Assembly: GCA_000775715.1 (NCBI GenBank)
Contig: JRWQ01000007.1
Location: 124,001-188,000, forward strand
Direction: 5' to 3'
DNA length: 64,000 nucleotides
Source of the DNA: Vibrio tubiashii
GTDB lineage: Bacteria; Pseudomonadota; Gammaproteobacteria; Enterobacterales; Vibrionaceae
The first letter of the stretch is position 1; the number at the start of each line of letters is the position of its first letter. Position numbers and translations under genes: made by a program. The notes beneath the pieces are model-generated. The model searched no databases. It was not told the origin of the DNA and saw only the letters and a program-made list of their open reading frames with translations. Of this stretch, positions 63,542 to 64,000 are shown piece after piece.

Positions 63542-63687
63542 TAACCCCTTCATTGTTGAATTTTCAGCTTTGTGAACTGCGCCAATTCACCGGAACGTTG
63601 GCCGCTCTAATCACATAGAACATCTATGCTCATAGGGCTGAATTGTCTTGTTTTCCGCGCTGAAGACCGAATTATTTGCTGTATATA
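63542..63687. repeat. Degenerate ERIC element with internal insertion
   Basis: It shares with the copy at 56920 the blocks CAGCTTTG, AACTGCGC, AATTCACC and CTATGCTCATAGGGCTGAAT. About 15 extra bases (around GGAACGTTGGCCG) split the middle, and the ends (TAACCCC, GTATATA) are degraded. Confidence 0.65.
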
Positions 63688-63693
63688 CATAAA

Positions 63694-63727
63694 AAAATGG
63701 CCTCGTTTTTAAACGAGGCCATTTTTT
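63694..63727. terminator. Bidirectional terminator between Sel1 protein gene and sstT
   Basis: ATGGCCTCGTT pairs with AACGAGGCCAT around TTTA, with A and T runs on both sides. Confidence 0.9.
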
Positions 63728-63749
63728 ATAAATTGCTAAGAAATCAAGG

Positions 63750-64000
63750 TTAAGCTTGCTTCTGTTTAGCTTTGCAAACTGCGGCAGTAAATACTACGTC
63801 AGTCGAGCTGTTTAGCGCAGTCTCAGCAGAGTCTTGAACCACACCAATGATAAAGCCAACCGCAACAACCTGCATTGCGATCTCATTTGGAATACCAAAT
63901 AGACCACAAGCTAGAGGAATGAGCAGCAGTGAACCGCCAGCTACACCTGAAGCGCCACAAGCAGATACAGACGCAACTATGCTTAGTAGCAATGCAGTCA
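63750..64000 (-). CDS. sstT: Na+/serine-threonine symporter SstT, C-terminus only
   Basis: The minus-strand frame runs off the right edge. The visible ~83 residues read [20 protein letters not shown], then [20 protein letters not shown] and [19 protein letters not shown], matching the end of SstT (DAACS family). It imports Ser and Thr with sodium. Its start and N-terminus lie outside the window. Confidence 0.93.
   Translation of the reverse strand, partial: TALLLSIVASVSACGASGVAGGSLLLIPLACGLFGIPNEIAMQVVAVGFIIGVVQDSAETALNSSTDVVFTAAVCKAKQKQA

Noticed and set aside
1..64000. CRISPR arrays, tRNAs, rRNAs, insertion sequences, prophage or integron cassettes
   Set aside because: No direct-repeat arrays, cloverleaf genes, transposase or integrase genes were seen in the reading; a full RNA search was not possible.

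Overview
The window looks like part of a Vibrio (Vibrionaceae) genome, probably the smaller chromosome. The reasons are the gene families (FeS-type photolyase, maltoporin LamB with MalM, proXWV betaine transporter, a full aa3-type cytochrome c oxidase cluster, AroG, SstT), moderate GC, very dense coding, and two ERIC-type intergenic repeats of the Vibrio kind. The species cannot be fixed from the sequence alone. No rRNA, tRNA, insertion sequence, prophage, CRISPR array or integron was seen. Both ends cut genes: a PilZ protein on the left and sstT on the right.

Layout. 1-7800: PilZ protein, two GNAT acetyltransferases, a small-molecule kinase, an MFS plus MviM-type oxidoreductase pair, a LysR regulator divergent from a DMT exporter, and a Zn amidohydrolase/deacylase. 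8000-14100: a tightly overlapping four-gene operon encoding an ATPase-less ABC membrane domain, a membrane-fusion protein, an RND pump and an AraC regulator with a GyrI-like effector domain. 14394-29510: YjiH, MocR regulator/DMT exporter, FtrA-like regulator/rhodanese, a His-rich 59-aa peptide with an MFS transporter, FeS photolyase, TauE/SafE, ABM, YccF, and a solute-binding protein plus HisC paralogue divergent from a LysR regulator, then an unusual nuclease-fold protein.

29676-34358 is a maltodextrin island: glgX divergent from lamB-malM around a region dense in MalT-box-like sites. 34528-41133 is mixed metabolism and transport: FAH hydrolase, azlCD with an AraC regulator, LysE exporter, outer-membrane barrel, lipoprotein hydrolase. 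41345-43051 is a phosphohexomutase.

43385-51171 is the respiratory centre: ctaC-ctaD-ctaG-ctaE, an antisense DUF2909 gene, SURF1, a thioredoxin-like assembly factor, ctaA and ctaB. These supply the oxidase subunits, CuB insertion and heme A. 51261-54404 holds a VanZ-like protein, aroG with a Phe-containing leader peptide, a small secreted protein and a PAS-GGDEF cyclase. 54733-58083 is proXWV for glycine betaine uptake, interrupted by an ERIC. The right end has SgrR, an aldehyde dehydrogenase, a 57-aa orphan, a Sel1-repeat protein and the end of sstT.

No single large novel system stands out. The best leads are small: the aroG leader peptide, the His-rich peptide with its MFS partner, the ABC-membrane-domain/RND operon, the head-to-head DUF2909/SURF1 start overlap, the terminator that contains the ribosome binding site of a 37-aa Cys-Cys protein, and the nuclease-like protein with an altered active site.
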